From Thamnaconus septentrionalis (lineage: Eukaryota; Chordata; Actinopteri; Tetraodontiformes; Monacanthidae), in the NCBI GenBank assembly GCA_009823395.1, contig CM020509.1, positions 13,292,501 through 13,356,500 of the forward strand: DNA of 64,000 nucleotides, written 5' to 3'. Below the pieces are notes generated by a model that saw nothing but the letters and a program-made list of their open reading frames with translations, searched no databases and was not told the DNA's origin. Positions 12,161 through 23,677 of the stretch are shown here, piece by piece. Position numbers and translations under genes: made by a program. The first letter of the stretch is position 1. Each line of letters opens with the position of its first letter.

Positions 12161-14295
12161 AATACGATCAACGTGCACCTGAGGTAATAGTCATTTGTGT
12201 ATGATATTTTAACCATACACAGTGTTTGGTTGTGCTCCAAAACTGGATTGTAGAAGACGCAAGTCCAATTTTTCACCTCTTCACTTCGATACATAACAGG
12301 AATCTCAGAGTCTGAGAAGAAAAAATAGAGAGAATTTAATGAGGCAGCAAAACAACAGCCCTGTGTTGAGACATCACACATTTTCAGTTTCTTTTACCTT
12401 TAAACTTTTAACCTCAGCCACAGTGTTGCACACACCGGGGCTTCCCCTCTTTCTGATTATTGTGTCTATCTCCCTCTCTCTCTGTGCCATCCCACTCACT
12501 CTCCTGGAGTGAGTTCCATTTTCTGCTCAGTGAGAGAGACGCATGGTTGTGTTTTATCCTGCAGGCGGTCTATCCTTAGGTTTCATGTCTTTATTGGCTG
12601 CTTTTCTTTCACTACCCACAGATGGTTTCCCTGTCGGATGACTCCCACCATAAGTGCAGGGAAACCGCAGCACCTTGCGAGTGCTTTTAAGCAAAAGGCA
12701 CGACCGGTGTTTTTTCTATTTTTCCCCAAATGGGATAATTGTTTTTTTTTGCCTGCTGTGCTCCAATTTATTTTTCATCTGCTGTTTGTGTGTATTGATT
12801 TTATTTTTAGATATCGGTGGGTTGTTGTTTTCAATTAAAAAAAAAACACCTCCACGCCTCCACACCTCTTAAAGAAAATTGCCTGCTGCCACTCAATCAG
12901 TGTTGCTAATGTAAACAACGCTTTGGCTTTTTTTGCTTTGGAAGCCGAAAAACAAAACAACACTCGAGATGCAAGCAGCTGCGAAGCTCACTTTTTAGCA
13001 TCCAGGTAAATTTCCTTCAAGCCAGATCTTAACATTTGGAGAAGCCAAGAAACTTCTCCAGAAGTTGAGGTCACTAAAATTCAAGAGCACTTGGCTCCAA
13101 GTGCAGTCTGCTCACTGCACTGTTTTGCATATCTACAGTGTAGCCGGGCCATATGCAAAGATTTTTACTCAAGTGGCTCTTCCAAGTCCCTCAGGTGCCA
13201 GCACAGAGTGTTCGTTCTTGCTCTGTGATCGAGGACCAAATTTAAACTTTGCCATACCACAGGCGAGCGCAATTAACTACCTGACGCGGGGAAAAAATAA
13301 AATTAAAAAAACAATCCAATAGTGCTCCAAAAGCCCAAGGAGCACAGTGGAGGCTCGCTGGTCTAAAGCCAGCATGTGGAATTGGCAGAGACATTGTAAT
13401 AAGCAGGGATCATCTCTCTAATCTGTCACAGCCCACCACTTCTACTCGCACTCTCTCTCTCTTTCATGCCTGGCTGCCTTTGCACCAGCAGGCTTGTGTA
13501 GCGCCTGAATGGATCCGGACCCCTGGGGCACCGCCCCGGTGGAGACTTCCTGGATCATTGGGCAATTTTTAGAGAGAGGCTGCAGTCTCCTTGTTCCTTC
13601 CCTGCCAGTGACGTCCCTGTGACAGCACTAAATTGCAGGGTGGAGCCTTCCGCTAAATAAATTAGTGAGGGCGGGAGGGGGTAGACACATAGTTCTACTG
13701 GCTCGCACCCTTAGCTACAGTGATAAATTAAATTAAATTGGAAATCACAGGTGAGCAGTGTGCAGCGAGGCGAGGCGCCACCTCATCAGAAAGAGTGTCA
13801 CGCACACATTTCTGTCTCACCAGTGAATCTGTTTGCGCGTCTGTCTGGTCCATTGTTGCCGCGGCTGGTTGAAAAGCAAACTTCAGGGTGCTGGTCACTG
13901 TGATAAAAACAGATTCCATCCAACACGCGTGAGCCATACAGATTACATATTGGGACACTGGTGCCCCCTTGTGGATCAAGTGGGGCTTCCACAGACCAGT
14001 GAATACAAACGTATGGAGCTTTTTTGTGATGCTGGGAATTTATACATGTGTCAGAAAGTGGAAACTTGTCCTGTGACACGAGGGTTTAACCCCGCCTTAC
14101 CCTCAAGCACCACTCCCTGAGTGCATGTTAATGGTGATAGAAGATGGATGGATAGATGGATGGATGCATAAGAGTCCTGTCCTTCCACCTAGAGCTCAGA
14201 ACTTAAATGCCTGTGATTAACCTGCTCTGACGGTTTCTTACACTCTTCTCAGGAGTCTGCCTTGATTTAAAAATGAAAGGTCACAGAAGCTTTGT

Positions 14296-14322
14296 TTTAT
14301 TGTCACTATCAAGTCTTTTATT
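14296..14322 (-). terminator. candidate poly(A) signals of bicc2
   Basis: Two AATAAA hexamers on the minus strand, at 14317-14322 and 14296-14301, about 310-335 nt past the stop codon. They are plausible cleavage signals; no transcript evidence. Confidence 0.4.
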
Positions 14323-14629
14323 CTTTGTAGATTTCTATTTACAGTTACATAAGAGAGTTGCGGGTTTGATAAAAAGCATAGAAAAGATATTTTGCATAAG
14401 AAAAGAACTTTATGATGATGATAATAAACCAAAGGCCATCGTTGTGCTTGTTCACTTGTTTCATCCAATTGGTTTCTTCGTCAGAGGTTGAAAGGGAGAG
14501 ACCTCCTTGTCTTGATTTTGTTTGGGGAACTTTTGAAGAAAGTCGGTCAGTCTGATTTGCTGGTTTCTAAGGGCAGTTACGTTTTTTGGCGCTCTTCAGA
14601 GGAGCTTGATGCTGATCCGCTGATGGGCC

Positions 14630-14769
14630 TCATTCGTCCTCAAAGCGATTGCTCTGAGCAGCTGCGTCAAGATCCGTAATCCACGTCAGCCGGCCACTTG
14701 CGCCGCCCTCCAGGTAGCAGGGCTTGACTGTGGGTGTATCTGACATTCTCCTCTTGCTCTTATTTAGGT
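14630..14769 (-). CDS. bicc2: bicc2 exon 19 (stop codon)
   Basis: Encodes LNKSKRRMSDTPTVKPCYLE, GGASGRL and a tail ending SNRFEDE, then TGA. It aligns with BICC1 LNKNRRKL and FLEGGASGRL. The acceptor is GATTATAG. Recognised from the sequence by similarity, as the open stretch is short. Confidence 0.9.
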
Positions 14770-17700
14770 CTATAATCATGACAGACGAATAAGTTTATTT
14801 TGCTCAAGAACTCTGTTGGCTTTTGGTAAGAGGAGAATTAAAAGCAGGACAGAGGCACCTGCTCTCACCTGATATTGCCAACAGCATTTTGCGTCTGGCT
14901 CCGAAGGTGGACACGCCCACCTCCTTCAGATCGTCCTCTGACAAAGTGAGGAAGGTCTGGTAGTCGATCTGGAGGAGAGCAGAGATCAGTTGCATCATGA
15001 TGCTCATCTATATTACATAACCTTTCGCCTTAGGTGCAGGAGTGTCTCTTGGGTTGGGTCTTGGATGGTAAGGTGTATTGCATGTGAGCGTGATTATTTC
15101 TTTCTCTCTTTTCTTTTTTTCACACCCAAAAGCTGCGACCGAAAAGGGAGTTTGTTGCATCTCCCTTCTCAGAATTACCTCTTGCTGTTCAAAGACGTCG
15201 ATGTATTTGAACAGGCCGAGTTGGCAGAGCAGCTCGGGAAGGTCATCTGTCATTTGAGGTGAGGGGCTTCTCTGGCTGCAGGTCGATGCCCTCCTTGACG
15301 AGCAGACACCTTCAAAGAAGCCGCTGCTGCCTGGGAAGCTCTCAGCTGAGAGTCAGGGGTCAAAGGAACAAGGTGACAGGAGGGGTTTTATTTTTGCAAA
15401 GCAAAAAAAATAACACGCACACGACCAGGCGGGACTTACGGGCTTTGTTGTCTCTGCTCCTGTTCACCAGAGTTGCAAATGCGGGAAAGGCAGAACTAGG
15501 TGGGGGCGAGGAGGGGGAAGAGGACGAGGAGGAGGATGAGGAGGAGGAGGAGGAGACAGGCAGGGATGAAGACATCGAGCCGCGTCTCTCCCTCCAGTTG
15601 TCACAGTCGCTCCCGTTGTAAGCCTTTCCTGAGTGAGCGGCCCGAGACTGGGGGAGAACAAAGAGACATTGTGACGGCATTAAATATAAACCTGTGTTTC
15701 TTTCATCTGCCAACTGTGGCACCTTGTACTGTCACTATTCCCTGCTTTCATCTCTCTTGTCAGCACTGGAGGTCATGAGCCAACAAAAACTACGAGGGAT
15801 CAAATGTTTTTTGGGGGGGCAGGGAGCCGCGCTCAGTGTAAGAAGCTCAGAAGGAGCTCAGTCCTGTAGCATTTTCTTTAAGCTGCAGCTACTGTAACAT
15901 CTTACTGCTTATCATTAATGTCCAGTTAGTATGTAGTTTAGACTTCCTGCAAATTTCCTGGGTTTCAGATTAAAACAGAATTCTGGAAGATGCCGCTTCT
16001 TCAGCCCAGGGAGTCCAGTGAACAAGTTGAAGAGCCAATGCTTTAGTGTCTGAGTTCATGCAGGTTTTTGTGAGAACATGTTCCTGAGGAAAGACCATGT
16101 TGACTGAGTGGTGTCAGACTGTGGGTAATTGAGTGTAACAGCCGGTAGAATACCACAGAGTGAGATGAAAGAGGAAGTTGGGATATCAAATGGAAAAATG
16201 TGTCAATGGAACTTTGGGTGGATTGACTGCAATTCTAGAAGGTCATTTATTGGAGCATTTCTGCTACAGCTGGATCAGTACCTCAGCTCCATTAGTAAAA
16301 TAACCTGGAGCAGATGGAGCTGTTCCAAAATTCAATCAAATCCAATTTTGCCTTATTATTCATTTCATTTTCTGGCCATGAAATCAGAATCCTGCTGCAC
16401 CTGTTGCTGCTGGCTGCTGATGGTGCTCAAGTAGGGCTTGTAGCAGCGCCGGCTGATGCTCCGCAGCTCTTTGACGGCCTCGGCCGGCATCGATTTGGAG
16501 AAGCCCAGGCCACTCCAGGTGTCCGTGGGCGTGCGGACCTCGGTGACCACAGGCTTCCTCTGCATGGCTGCCACGCAACACAACACAGCACAACAAACGT
16601 AGTCAGGATGAAACAACCGAGTTGGCAGACACACAGCTGGATTCTTGTGTCCAACCAGGGCGAAGATGAGAGCACAAAAATTTCAATTGCACACAACGGA
16701 GCTCATCGCTGTGGGGAAATGCACTGGGGGTCTTTGACATCGGCTTTGATATTCCAAATTGGACAAACTGGCTTCGCGTGTCAAATAATAAAAACCCACC
16801 ATGTGGCATACGTGCTAAAACTCGCACTGGAAGGACTGAAAATTGATATGGATACAAGTGCTCAAGAGACCGAGCCATTGACTCTCCGGCTCCCTGTGAC
16901 AGGATCCGTGCGTGGATGTGTGATTAAAAACTGCGACGGGGCTCCAAAATCAATGGGCTCATAACTGGTGGGCTGTTACTGGTGTGCATATGTGTGTGTG
17001 TGTGTGAGTGTGTGTGTGTGTGAGAGTGTGTGTTTTTGTGAGAGAATGTCCCATTTATATACTGGCATTTAACCGTCTTAATGGCTGCGGGGCAGATGGC
17101 CCATTCAAACATCTAATTCATAACACCATAAAGCAACACTGGGGGAATTGAGTAGCATTTGGCCGCAGATACACCAGTATCTCTCATTCCGCATAATGGA
17201 TGAAGTGTGTGTGTCTGTGTGTGTGCCCGTGTGTGTGCGTCCCTTTGAATGAAGTGGGAGTGCCGGTGCTTCTACATTATACCATTAGCAAGGTGCATCC
17301 TTTAAACAGGTCCCCATCATCAGCTGTGCTGGCAGCGCACAGCAGTGAAATGCATCCCTTCTCATGTGCCCTGCCACTGCTCAGGATATTAATGTTTGAA
17401 TAAATCCCACGGTCCACATAACCCAGGAGACTCGAATGTCTGTGAATCACGTTTTCAACAGCCACCAGTGGCGCGCACGCTTGCATTTTACAGAGGGTGA
17501 AATAAAAACTTTGATTGTCTGCGCAGCCGAATCCAAGTACTTTGCCACATCCTTTGCATCCAGTTCCAAAAACAGCTCAGTTACATCTACATGTTTGATG
17601 AGTGGAACCAACATTTTGTACGAAGACTTTTGGAAACAAATTTGTCAGGAAGGAAAAAGAAAAATCTTTTGATTAGTTCAGTTGCTGCCAACAGCCAAAG

Positions 17701-20700
17701 GAGAAAAGAAGTTAGATCAACCCAAAGGGCTCTTGTAACCAGAACAATGCCAAAAATAAAAATAGAAAACATTCCAATATGCCCACCTCTTGTTGCCAGC
17801 AATTTCTTCTTTTCATAGTCATAGTCCTGTAAAGCAGCAAATAGAGCCAGTAAATAATGCATGAAATCTTTTTTGTTGGTTTGTTTTGTCTGGGGGTGAT
17901 AGAATTTTTGCAGTGATATTATATAAAGACACAAGAAAGCGTTGAGAAAAAGGCAATTTCTGGTCTTCCTCACCTCACTCCTAAAGGGCTCGGCACGGAT
18001 GTCTTGAGCCGGCACAGTGTTCCTGCCCAGGCTGCTGCTGGGACACAAAGATCATCATTAAACAACGATTTAAAAATATTTTTTAATAATTTCTCTCATT
18101 ATTTATGGGACAGCTGCACATCTTAGCATCTTATTTGCAGGATCATCACAAGTGACACAAACCAGTACTTACTAACGCAAATGATGGCGCTTCGTATTAT
18201 GACTCTTAATGTTGTGAGATTATTTTAAAGAAAATACAAGTTGTGCGTGTGTATGTGTGGCTATGGGGTGTTTTAATGGTTTGACATACGTTGTGCTTTC
18301 CATGGTGTTTTGCTAGCTCACCGGAATGTCAGCACCTGCCCCGTGGAATGACGTCTCCCCTGCGCAAAAGCTTTCGGGGCCTCTGGGCCCTGAAGGCTGC
18401 CTCTCCGACCCAAGAGCGCCAGCCGGCCAGCTAGAGAGCTGCTGCTGCTGACTGCATCAAACACCTCAGACGATGACATCACAGCAGCCATGGAGCCCTC
18501 GTCGTCTGAATGGCCAGACAGGTCCTCGTTTTCTATGATCTGAATTTGAAAAGGTGTTTTGGTGCTCTGTGAGAAGTAGAGGTTGTGTCATTGGTGAAGT
18601 GTTTATCTCTTAGTGATAGATGTCTGACCTTCTCCAGTGGCCGGCTCTCGGTAGCCTTCAGTCCCGTCCTTCCCTCATCGACAGGAGGCGTGAGACCGGG
18701 CGGAGGGCAGGGGGGAGGCTTTGTGCCGCCGAGAGCCTCTGTAGAAGAGGCAGGACCGAGATCAGAGAGAGAAAACATGATGGTAAAAAGTGGGTTCAGT
18801 GAGTCAGAGGGTATTTATCATTTTTAACACGGCAGAAAGTTAAAAAATAAGAAAAATAAGAAAAGTGTAGTTTCATGGTTAAAGCATAAACTTGACTCAA
18901 ATGTCTCATATTATGCAAGATTCTGTGTTTTTTATGATAATATTGTATATATCAAATAAGCCAGTTAACTGTCAGAAATAAGATGACTTTTTTGCTCGGT
19001 GTACATTTTTAGAAAGTGTGTGCTAAAATAAAAATAAAAATTTCATTTTTGGAAATCAGCCTATAGTGATGTCACAAAGGGCACTGATTCTTCTCTCAGG
19101 TTACCAGCAACAGTTGAAGGTAGCAGCTGTTCCCTTTCACCCACATGCATCAGGTTCAACATCAGTTGTAAAAATCCAGGCATTTAAATCTGTAAACAGA
19201 CGCTAAATATGCTCGGTGTTTTGTTTTGTTTTTTTACTTTTAAAAGGTAATTGACTCATGAGACCTCTTCGCTGCAGTCGAGGGTTTTAAAAACGCATTT
19301 GGCAAAGTGCATAATATGGGACCTCTAAAAAAACTTATAAGCCTCATAACTCTTGTGTTGCTAGGTTTTGAGTGCGCTTGCATGCTCACCCTGCTCGGAA
19401 AGACGAAGCTGCTGCAGCAGCATGTTTAACCAGTGGTTGCTCGGCCCGTTGTTGGCTAGCACAGGGTCAGGGGTCAACGGAGTTTCCTTGGCAGTCTCAC
19501 AGGAATCCAGCCCCAGCAGCAGACGACGGGCCTCATAAAGACATGTGATGTTCCTCTCCAGGCCTTTCACCACCACCGACTGAAGCATGTTTACGAGACC
19601 CAGAGCAACCAGACAACATTGTGGGGAGCAAAAGCAGAGTTTTGCACTTGGCTGAATTACATTTCTTCTCTTTTTTATAAAAAAAAAAACAAAAAACAAA
19701 GAAAACTGAAGGTGACAATAGAACGGAAAATCACCACGGCTGAAGTATACCTTGCTAGTCTGTTTGACTTTAGGCTTGACGCTTATGAAGACTCCCAGGT
19801 TTTGCATCATCTGAGCCAGTTTGTTAGAATCTGCCTCGCCGTCTTCGCGCATGTCGAACATTAAACACACAGGCAGACAGTCCTAGATGTGCAGATGGAT
19901 AAAATAGATCAAACACACATAAAAAAAAAACATCACCCCAAAAAAAAAACCTTTCAACTTGAAATTGTCCCCAAGCACCGGCTGAGAAAAAAACAACACG
20001 CTGGTACCACAGTACCGTGAGCTGCTGCCGAGCCAGACACACTCCGTCGGGGCTGCCCTGGATGAGCAGCGAGGGCGAGCTCTGGGGAGCACCCAGGTCA
20101 GGCACCATGATCTGGGTCTGGGTCTGGTGCATGACACTCAGGAAGTGAGCTCCGTTCTGCCCCAGCAGGAAGAGATGCTGCTGGGAGGTCACGTCTAGCT
20201 GGCTGCTGACTGCGACCTCTGACCCCAGCAGAAGCTCCATGAGGATGCAGGCAGCTTTCTGCGGGAGGGTGACACAACTCAGTGAAGCGGTGCAACATTA
20301 GATCTTGTTTTTTGGTACGTGCGCCAACCTGAAAGGTCTGTGTTTGTGTGTGTGTGTGTTCGACAGCGACCTTGACGGCAGCTGCGTTCCCCTGCAGGCC
20401 CCAGACGGTACAGCAACTCTCGTAGAAGGCCGGCTGCGCCTGAGGGTGCGGCGGAACGGCTTTGAAGCTCACGCTGACCCCCAGAGTCTGCGCCACCTGC
20501 TGGATGAGAGGGGAGCCGGCGTCGGGGAGTGTCTGAGGAATCAGACCAGCCGGAAGGTCAAAGGTGAGAGACAGCGGCTGCAGGTCCTAGGGGGGAAGAC
20601 AACAAGTGGGTCAGAAAGAATGTGATCGGAATGAGAAAAGAGACGTGTGAGACTAGCGGCCCCTCGTCTCCTCGCAGTTCAGGCTGCTTGTATTTATCAT

Positions 20701-21518
20701 CACATCGATTGCTGTCAAGGCGGAAGAGTCCCGAGATGGATAAAAACGTTGCCTTGGGAGTATCAGCCCGGATTACATGCGGACCACTCACTCGTATCCT
20801 CCTTCTCGATTCTTCCACTCCGTCTATGGGCCCGGCGATAGACACCTGCAAGAAGTTTATAAATCAGCTGCAAGGCTTACTCTCATCCTCTAAAGGCCAA
20901 CCTGACAGCGATGGGACCGGCTGAGCCGCCGCCTCCGCTACGTCACCTGGTTGCTCTTCTCTCCGGCGGCGTTGTGGCGGTTGGAGTCCGGGAAGTGGAT
21001 GTGGCAGGACGTGGCCTCCATCACCTTCTTGATGTTGCCGCCGCCTTTGCCGATCACATGAGAGTGCTCCGTGTGGGCCACGTCCATCTTCAGGGTCACC
21101 TTGTTCACCTGGATTTCACGTTTTAATTCGTTGGGGTTATTTTTCGGGTGTCATCAGTGTTACAAGAATAATGTAAGGAATTAAAAGGCACCCTCGTTTC
21201 CAGCACTTCCAGGATCATCTTCTTGGCTTCTAATACATTGACTCGCTTTCCTTCCACCTTCACATGTGGATCTAGACGGAGAAATGTGTTTAGTTTCAGC
21301 GCTGTGTTTTAAGTGAGACCCAAAATCTGCTGGACCAGAACAACTTGCAGGGAAGATAGACCAAACAAGCTGAGGTGTTTTAACAGAGAAATGCGAAGAA
21401 TCCCTCACCTTTCTTCGACTTGGCGCCGATCTTTAATTTGGACGGCCATTTCACCTGAGTGTCAGTTTCCCTCATCACCTGTGAGAGCGGAACACAATAG
21501 GCATGAGAAAGAGCGAGC

Positions 21519-21571
<53 letters not shown>

Positions 21572-23677
21572 GGGGAAACAAAGACAGGCCCGTGTCATTG
21601 TGTGACGCAGGCGGCGACGCACATCGGGAAACACGCAAACACATGCAGACACACAGCAGACCCCCCCCCCACACACACACACAGGAATACAAGGTCCCCA
21701 TTTGCATTTCAAAGGCTACAATCATCTCCTCCATAAAGCCATTAATCGTTCGACACCAAGAGTGACATCAGAGCCAAGCCGGGAGCCAGGTTTGCTCTCG
21801 CATTGTATGCAGGCGGCGTCTTCATCCTCACTCAACATTGAATTCACTCTTTGAGAAATTCCACCTACTCGCTCAAAGAAGTCCTCGCCAGTCTCGCCGT
21901 CCTCGGGCTTCGGAGCTGGAAGAGACACGGAGAGCGCACGTGAGAAGTGGACCGATAAAGATAAACACCCGCGTCAGCCCCGCTGCGTCGTGATTTGTCA
22001 CCATTTCCTTGTTCAGCGGCACAATATCCGACCCCGTCACCCCCATCGTTTATTGCCCAAATGGTCATTGCGGAGCATGTGCGCAGGGTCAACACGCCAA
22101 TGTTGACTCGGCTGAAATTTGCCAACTGGAACGGGGGGCTCGGCTGGGAACATAAACAATTTTAAAAGGCCATCACTCCGCGGTGACATTTACAGGGCTG
22201 GAGAGGAAGGTGGTGGGGGTGTAGGAGTAGGGGGAGGACGGGAACGCCCTCCTGACTCCCTCATCGCTAAGGGTTACGCCAGCCGGCGCTGAAGAATGAA
22301 GGGAGAACAGTGAGGGGTGGGGAGGAAAAGGTGGCGGTGAGGGGCCGATCACAAATTAGCCTGGAGACAGCGAGTCACATCAGTGGCATCCACTGACGCA
22401 AAGACCTCCCACTGAACCAAAGGCAAGTCAAACAGCCGTCCAAAACTGCTGTGGAATGATAAAGGAGAATTCTTGGTCGCAATTCTCAGCATCGACTCGA
22501 CCGCATGCGTCAAACTGGAGGCCGCCTGAGAACTTTAAAAGTGTTGGAGCGTCTTCCAATTGAGGCCTATGCTGCTTTCTAGTGTACATCAACCATAAAC
22601 TCCCACTTATATCAATAATCTTCCACAATTCACAAAAGATTTTGAGTGATGACCATCAAGTGGAGTTGAGAATTCCCACAAATGACCCTAATGTGTGATT
22701 GAAGATGAAGTGAAAGTTTTATTCAATGTTAATGTCATAAACTGTGTTTGATGCTTTCATTCCACAATGTTCAACTTTGATTGGAGAAATGTGGGTTTCT
22801 TAACCTGATGAATCAAAAGGATTTACATGTGTCTCTGAAAAATACGTTGCTGTGTACTTACACATATTTTTTCATTGATGCAATGATGTGAATAAATGAT
22901 GATGAAATAAAAAAAAGACAGTTAATTTAGAGTAAAAGAGTGATTATGGTTGTACACCCCTATAGTTAGAACCCACCCTTAGAGGGGCACCCAGGATGTT
23001 GATGAGCACCCAGGATGAAAATGAGTCCGACACCCCAATGTGGATGCGTGAACAGTTCCAACAGACTGAGTAAGAGCAAAAGTGTCACCTGTGCAGATTA
23101 AAACACAACTTTATCAGCCTCAACTTTTTCCTCCCAGATTCTCGGCGAGGACAGCCGGGCAACAATCAGCGTCCTACAGGAAGTCTTTCCAGGACGTGTA
23201 ACAACTAACACACGCAGCAAGCTCCACCAGCTGCACCTTGCTGATAGTGGCTAAAATGAATTCTGAATGTATCACAACACAGGTCATAAATCACGGCGAT
23301 GGCAGGTGCAGCACTGTGGGAAACCAGAGGGGTTCTGGGCCCAATTAGAGAGAACGGGGAGAAGAGCTCGGGTTCATCTGCGGTCACTCACCGTACAACA
23401 TGTTCTCCAGCTTCTTCCTGTCGATCCTGAACCTCTCCTCCACCCAGTCGGGGTCCAGGCTCTGTCCTCTCTTGTCCTCCTTCTTCGGCCCCCCGTCCTC
23501 CTCATCCTCTCTCTGTCCTCCGTCACGCCGGGCCTCGCTGGACTCAGGCTCTGCTGCAGAGCCGGGTTCTACGCTACTTTCTGTGTCAGGCTGCTTTGGT
23601 GCTACGGCCGCCGGGACTGGAGCGCTGCTCTCCTCCTCCTCCTCCGCGCTGCTGGTGGTGGTGGTGGGGGCGGCCAT
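14630..23677 (-). CDS. bicc2: Bicaudal-C family RNA-binding protein, complete 19-exon gene, probably bicc2
   Basis: Cytoplasmic RNA-binding translational regulator; the family represses and localises mRNAs through KH domains and polymerises through a C-terminal SAM domain. Nineteen exons from ATG at 23677 to TGA at 14630-14632 join with consistent phases: 2694 nt, 897 aa plus stop, against about 974 for human BICC1. The order is an acidic N-terminus, RFRIDRKKLENMLY, the KH/KH-like array at about residues 100-455 (first KH carries GKGGGN, a later one GQNG), a Ser/Pro-rich linker, the family motif KPVVTEVRTPTDTWSGLGFS, the SAM domain at about 796-851 (LPELLCQLGLFKYIDVFEQQ ... FGARRKMLLAIS), and a tail with YLEGGASGRL. 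The KH region is only moderately similar to BICC1, and the flanking genes are not those of human BICC1. I therefore infer the bicc2 paralogue, though a diverged bicc1 copy is possible. Convergent with spock1. Confidence 0.93.
14869..14968 (-). CDS. bicc2: bicc2 exon 18 (SAM, second half)
   Basis: Encodes TFLTLSEDDLKEVGVSTFGA and RRKMLLAIS, closing the SAM domain. 100 nt, donor GTGAGA. Confidence 0.95.
15179..15345 (-). CDS. bicc2: bicc2 exon 17 (SAM, first half)
   Basis: Encodes SSGFFEGVCSSRRAS, then LPELLCQLGLFKYIDVFEQQ, the first helices of the SAM domain. 167 nt, ending in phase 0. Confidence 0.93.
15440..15647 (-). CDS. bicc2: bicc2 exon 16 (poly-Ser)
   Basis: Encodes SRAAHSGKAYNGSDCDNWRE, matching BICC1 SESDNWRDRN, then a run of serines from a TCC-type repeat, and ends NRSRDNKA. 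208 nt. Confidence 0.9.
16401..16567 (-). CDS. bicc2: bicc2 exon 15 (conserved linker motif)
   Basis: Encodes KPVVTEVRTPTDTWSGLGFS and KSMPAEAVKELR, nearly identical to BICC1. I place the donor at GTGCAG after CAACAG, because only this keeps phase 0 into the next exon. Confidence 0.93.
17787..17826 (-). CDS. bicc2: bicc2 exon 14 (40 nt)
   Basis: Encodes DYDYEKKKLLATR, matching BICC1 FDYEQKKLLATK. Very short, but phases fit on both sides. Confidence 0.92.
17974..18037 (-). CDS. bicc2: bicc2 exon 13
   Basis: Encodes SSLGRNTVPAQDIRAEPFRS. The acceptor lies in a repeated CAGCAG, so the start could be 3 nt shorter (NAGNAG). 64 nt with the outer site. Confidence 0.83.
18322..18539 (-). CDS. bicc2: bicc2 exon 12 (Ser-rich linker)
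   Basis: Encodes IIENEDLSGHSDDEGSMAAV followed by a Ser/Ala/Gly-rich stretch. It is not recognisable in BICC1, but the splice sites and both phases fit and the frame is open for 218 nt. Confidence 0.82.
18629..18738 (-). CDS. bicc2: bicc2 exon 11 (Pro-rich linker)
   Basis: Encodes KPPPCPPPGLTPPVDEGR, matching the BICC1 SPPPGLTPVD patch. 110 nt; donor GTCAGA is weak. Confidence 0.87.
19390..19579 (-). CDS. bicc2: bicc2 exon 10
   Basis: Begins SVVVKGLERNITCLYEARRL, matching BICC1 SVIVKSVERNALNMYEARK, then runs into the divergent linker. Acceptor GCTTCAG, donor GTGAGC, phase 1. Confidence 0.93.
19751..19882 (-). CDS. bicc2: bicc2 exon 9
   Basis: Encodes CLPVCLMFDMREDGEADSNK and LGVFISVKPKVKQTSK, the last KH-like unit. 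132 nt, phase 0-0. Confidence 0.95.
20016..20258 (-). CDS. bicc2: bicc2 exon 8 (KH with GQNG)
   Basis: Encodes LDVTSQQHLFLLGQNGAHFL, a KH with a GQNG loop (GRNG in BICC1), and GVCLARQQLT. 243 nt, phase 0-0. Confidence 0.95.
20371..20586 (-). CDS. bicc2: bicc2 exon 7 (KH-like)
   Basis: Encodes LSLTFDLPAGLIPQTLPDAG and VAQTLGVSVSFKAV, aligning with BICC1 LVLMFELPIAGILQP and ISVSFK. 216 nt, phase 0-0. The donor lies next to a TG/CA repeat at about 20341-20360. Confidence 0.95.
20792..20845 (-). CDS. bicc2: bicc2 exon 6
   Basis: Encodes exactly VSIAGPIDGVEESRRRIR, the end of the KH containing GKGG. 54 nt, phase 0-0, donor GTGAGT. Confidence 0.94.
20947..21108 (-). CDS. bicc2: bicc2 exon 5 (canonical KH with GKGG)
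   Basis: Encodes VTLKMDVAHTEHSHVIGKGG, with the GXXG RNA-binding loop, and then CHIHFPDSNR. This is the best conserved KH of the family. 162 nt, phase 0-0. Confidence 0.97.
21192..21271 (-). CDS. bicc2: bicc2 exon 4
   Basis: Encodes DPHVKVEGKRVNVLEAKKMI and the rest of the helix that closes the first KH-like unit. Acceptor GTCTAG, donor GTGCCT (a weak match to consensus). Confidence 0.93.
21409..21478 (-). CDS. bicc2: bicc2 exon 3
   Basis: Encodes VMRETDTQVKWPSKLKIGAK, very close to the family sequence. Donor GTGAGG, phase 1. Confidence 0.95.
21508..21572. repeat. GA microsatellite in bicc2 intron 2
   Basis: GA repeat with GC and AA interruptions close to the acceptor of exon 3 (intron read on the minus strand as CT, so it extends the pyrimidine tract). 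Confidence 0.9.
21869..21915 (-). CDS. bicc2: bicc2 exon 2
   Basis: Encodes APKPEDGETGEDFFER, matching the GEDFF motif just before the first KH-like domain of BICC1. 47 nt; acceptor TCTTCCAG, donor GTAGGT. Confidence 0.9.
23392..23677 (-). CDS. bicc2: bicc2 exon 1 (start codon)
   Basis: ATG at 23677 in context GCT-ATG-G. It encodes an acidic, Ala/Pro/Glu-rich N-terminus of low conservation, then WVEERFRIDRKKLENMLY, which aligns with BICC1 EERFRVDRKKLEAML. Donor GTGAGT, phase 1. Confidence 0.93.

Larger units (their letters stand above)
8691..14295. other. spock1 3' flank and intergenic region
   Basis: Presumed spock1 3' UTR followed by intergenic DNA up to the bicc2 poly(A) region. AATAAA at 10838-10843 is the first canonical hexamer seen on the + strand but is 2.1 kb past the stop. 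Also a decayed interspersed repeat at about 10340-10545 and Tc1 fragment 2. Open frames here lack splice or family support. Confidence 0.6.

Noticed and set aside
13958..13976. CTCF-like site on the minus strand (CCACAAGGGGGCACC)
   Set aside because: One core position breaks the consensus (A where Y is required), so it was not annotated.
14500..14600. Open minus-strand stretch as an extra bicc2 exon
   Set aside because: It lies past the TGA at 14630-14632 in a different frame; exon 19 already matches the family C-terminus.
16314..16964. 216-codon frame on the + strand
   Set aside because: Antisense to bicc2 exon 15 and intron; no family resemblance.
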